Shown piece after piece: positions 5,090 to 6,014 of a stretch of 6,014 bases of DNA. The notes under the pieces were generated by a model. It did no database searches. It was not told where the DNA came from and worked only from the letters and a program-made list of their open reading frames with translations. How positions within the stretch are numbered: the first letter of the stretch is position 1; each line of letters starts with the position of its first letter. The stretch is from an uncultured Bacilli bacterium (GTDB lineage: Bacteria > Bacillota_I > Bacilli_A > RF39 > UBA660), in NCBI GenBank assembly GCA_934162555.1, contig CAKPJE010000067.1, forward strand, positions 1-6,014. Reading direction: 5' to 3'. A program made the position numbers and the translations under genes.

Positions 5090-6014
5090 ATGAAAAACAA
5101 AAAAATAATAATCATTACAATTATAGGAATCTTATTTATTTCTATAGGTGTAGCATTTATATTTATAAAAAATGGTAAAGAAGAAAAAAAATATGATGTT
5201 CCGATAACCAAAGAAAAACTAGCTTATTCAATAGAAAGTAATTCACTAGAACCATTTGATTTATATTTTTTACAACTAGAAAATAAGAAAGAGAATAAAG
5301 TTTATAGTCCGCTTTCTATAAAATATGCTCTTTCAATGTTAGCAGAAGGAGCAGAAGGAGAATCCAAAAAGCAAATACTAGATATAATCTATGATTACAA
5401 AACAAATAAATATGAAAACAGTAAAAATATCTCTCTAGCAAATGCTATGTTTATTAAAGAAACATATAAAAATAAAATAAATAACAATTATAAAACATCT
5501 TTAGTAGATAAATATAATGCTGAAGTAATAATAGATTCATTTATGACACCAGTTAATATAAATTCATGGGTAAGTAATAAAACATTAGATTTAATAAATA
5601 ATTTATTTGATGATATATCAGATGAAGATTTAATTTTAATCAATGCTCTTGCAATTGACATGGAATGGGAAGATAAATTTATTCACAGATATCCTTACCC
5701 TTATGCAAAGTATGAACATGAAAAATTCTATTGGAATGGACCAGATAAAGTAACCGAAAAAGAATTTAAAGATATGGATAAAAAAATATCAGGTATGGAA
5801 ATAATTGCATCCGTTAATAGATATGATATTGTAAACGTCTTAGGGGAATCATACATTCGTAAGATTGTAAATGAAGAATATTATCGTTATCTTATTGAGG
5901 ATATGTGTGGATTTACTGAAGCTGAAAGACAAAATATTATAAATAATTACATGGAAGATATTGATAAAGGATATAAAAAGGTCGCAAGTTCAACAGATTT
6001 TAGATTCTATGTAG
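5090..6014 (+). CDS. Membrane-anchored serpin (serine protease inhibitor), 3' partial
   Basis: The window holds 308 codons with no stop, so the gene runs off the right edge. Residues 1-4 are basic and about 5-26 form a hydrophobic helix without a lipobox Cys, which predicts an N-terminal anchor with the rest outside the cell. Serpin signatures follow. VYSPLSIKYALSMLAEGAEG (71-90) matches the helix B region 'FSPLSI...ALSMLxxGAxG'. SLANAMFI (115-122) and YNAEVIIDSF (142-151) come next, then INSWVSNKT (157-165), equivalent to 'INxWVxxxT', and LILINALAIDMEWEDKF (181-197), equivalent to strand 3A 'LVLVNAIYFKGxWxxxF'. Serpins trap serine or cysteine proteases by inserting a cleaved reactive-centre loop into a beta-sheet. 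That loop and the hinge lie beyond the window, so inhibitory activity cannot be judged. Residues about 200-308 do not follow the usual serpin order after strand 3A and look like a lineage-specific insertion rich in Tyr, Asp, Glu and Lys. The gene has its own promoter. Family confidence is high. Confidence 0.85.
   Translation, partial: MKNKKIIIITIIGILFISIGVAFIFIKNGKEEKKYDVPITKEKLAYSIESNSLEPFDLYFLQLENKKENKVYSPLSIKYALSMLAEGAEGESKKQILDIIYDYKTNKYENSKNISLANAMFIKETYKNKINNNYKTSLVDKYNAEVIIDSFMTPVNINSWVSNKTLDLINNLFDDISDEDLILINALAIDMEWEDKFIHRYPYPYAKYEHEKFYWNGPDKVTEKEFKDMDKKISGMEIIASVNRYDIVNVLGESYIRKIVNEEYYRYLIEDMCGFTEAERQNIINNYMEDIDKGYKKVASSTDFRFYV

Noticed and set aside
4960..5211. Minus-strand open frame covering the gap before the serpin gene
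   Set aside because: Its hydrophobic translation is the mirror of Lys/Ile-rich serpin codons and AT-rich intergenic DNA. The + strand has a strong ribosome site and a clear serpin reading frame here.
1..6014. CRISPR arrays, tRNA or rRNA genes, insertion sequences, attachment sites
   Set aside because: No regularly spaced repeats, cloverleaf-like or rRNA sequence, transposase motifs or terminal inverted repeats were seen. Coding sequence fills nearly the whole window, and the largest gap is about 109 bases.

Overview
The window is a very AT-rich, densely packed stretch with every supported gene on the + strand. It suggests a low-GC Firmicutes-type bacterium, most likely an uncultured gut Bacilli or Mollicutes-like lineage. 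The taxonomic guess rests on base composition, Shine-Dalgarno sites, a YlxM-type protein and the style of the 7TM hybrid kinase; no 16S rRNA or taxonomic marker is present. Tryptophan is encoded by TGG and the large genes contain no internal TGA, so the standard bacterial code fits and the single terminal TGA is probably a true stop.

Region 1 (1-2141): the last codons of a membrane protein, then a small YlxM/UPF0122 helix-turn-helix protein, then a HerA-type hexameric DNA-translocase ATPase that starts two codons after the ylxM stop and in the same frame. The HerA stop codon lies inside the stem of a good intrinsic terminator. YlxM normally sits beside ffh, and bacterial HerA normally sits beside a nuclease or effector. 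Neither partner is visible, so this pairing is unusual.

Region 2 (2142-4980): an extended -10 promoter with a very short leader drives a PlsC-like acyltransferase. After 26 bases comes a large 7TM hybrid 'histidine kinase'. Its phospho-accepting His is replaced by Asn and its ATP-binding boxes are eroded, while its C-terminal receiver domain keeps the phospho-acceptor Asp, the Thr and the Lys. It looks like a pseudokinase-receiver fusion co-transcribed with a lipid acyltransferase.

Region 3 (4981-6014): a 109-base intergenic region with a recognisable promoter, then the first 308 codons of a serpin (serine protease inhibitor family) with an N-terminal membrane anchor. It is cut by the window edge before its reactive-centre loop and carries what looks like a large insertion after strand 3A.

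The three units need not form one system. Regions 2 and 3 together suggest cell-envelope functions (lipid acylation, membrane sensing, surface protease inhibition), and region 1 a DNA or RNA-related function.
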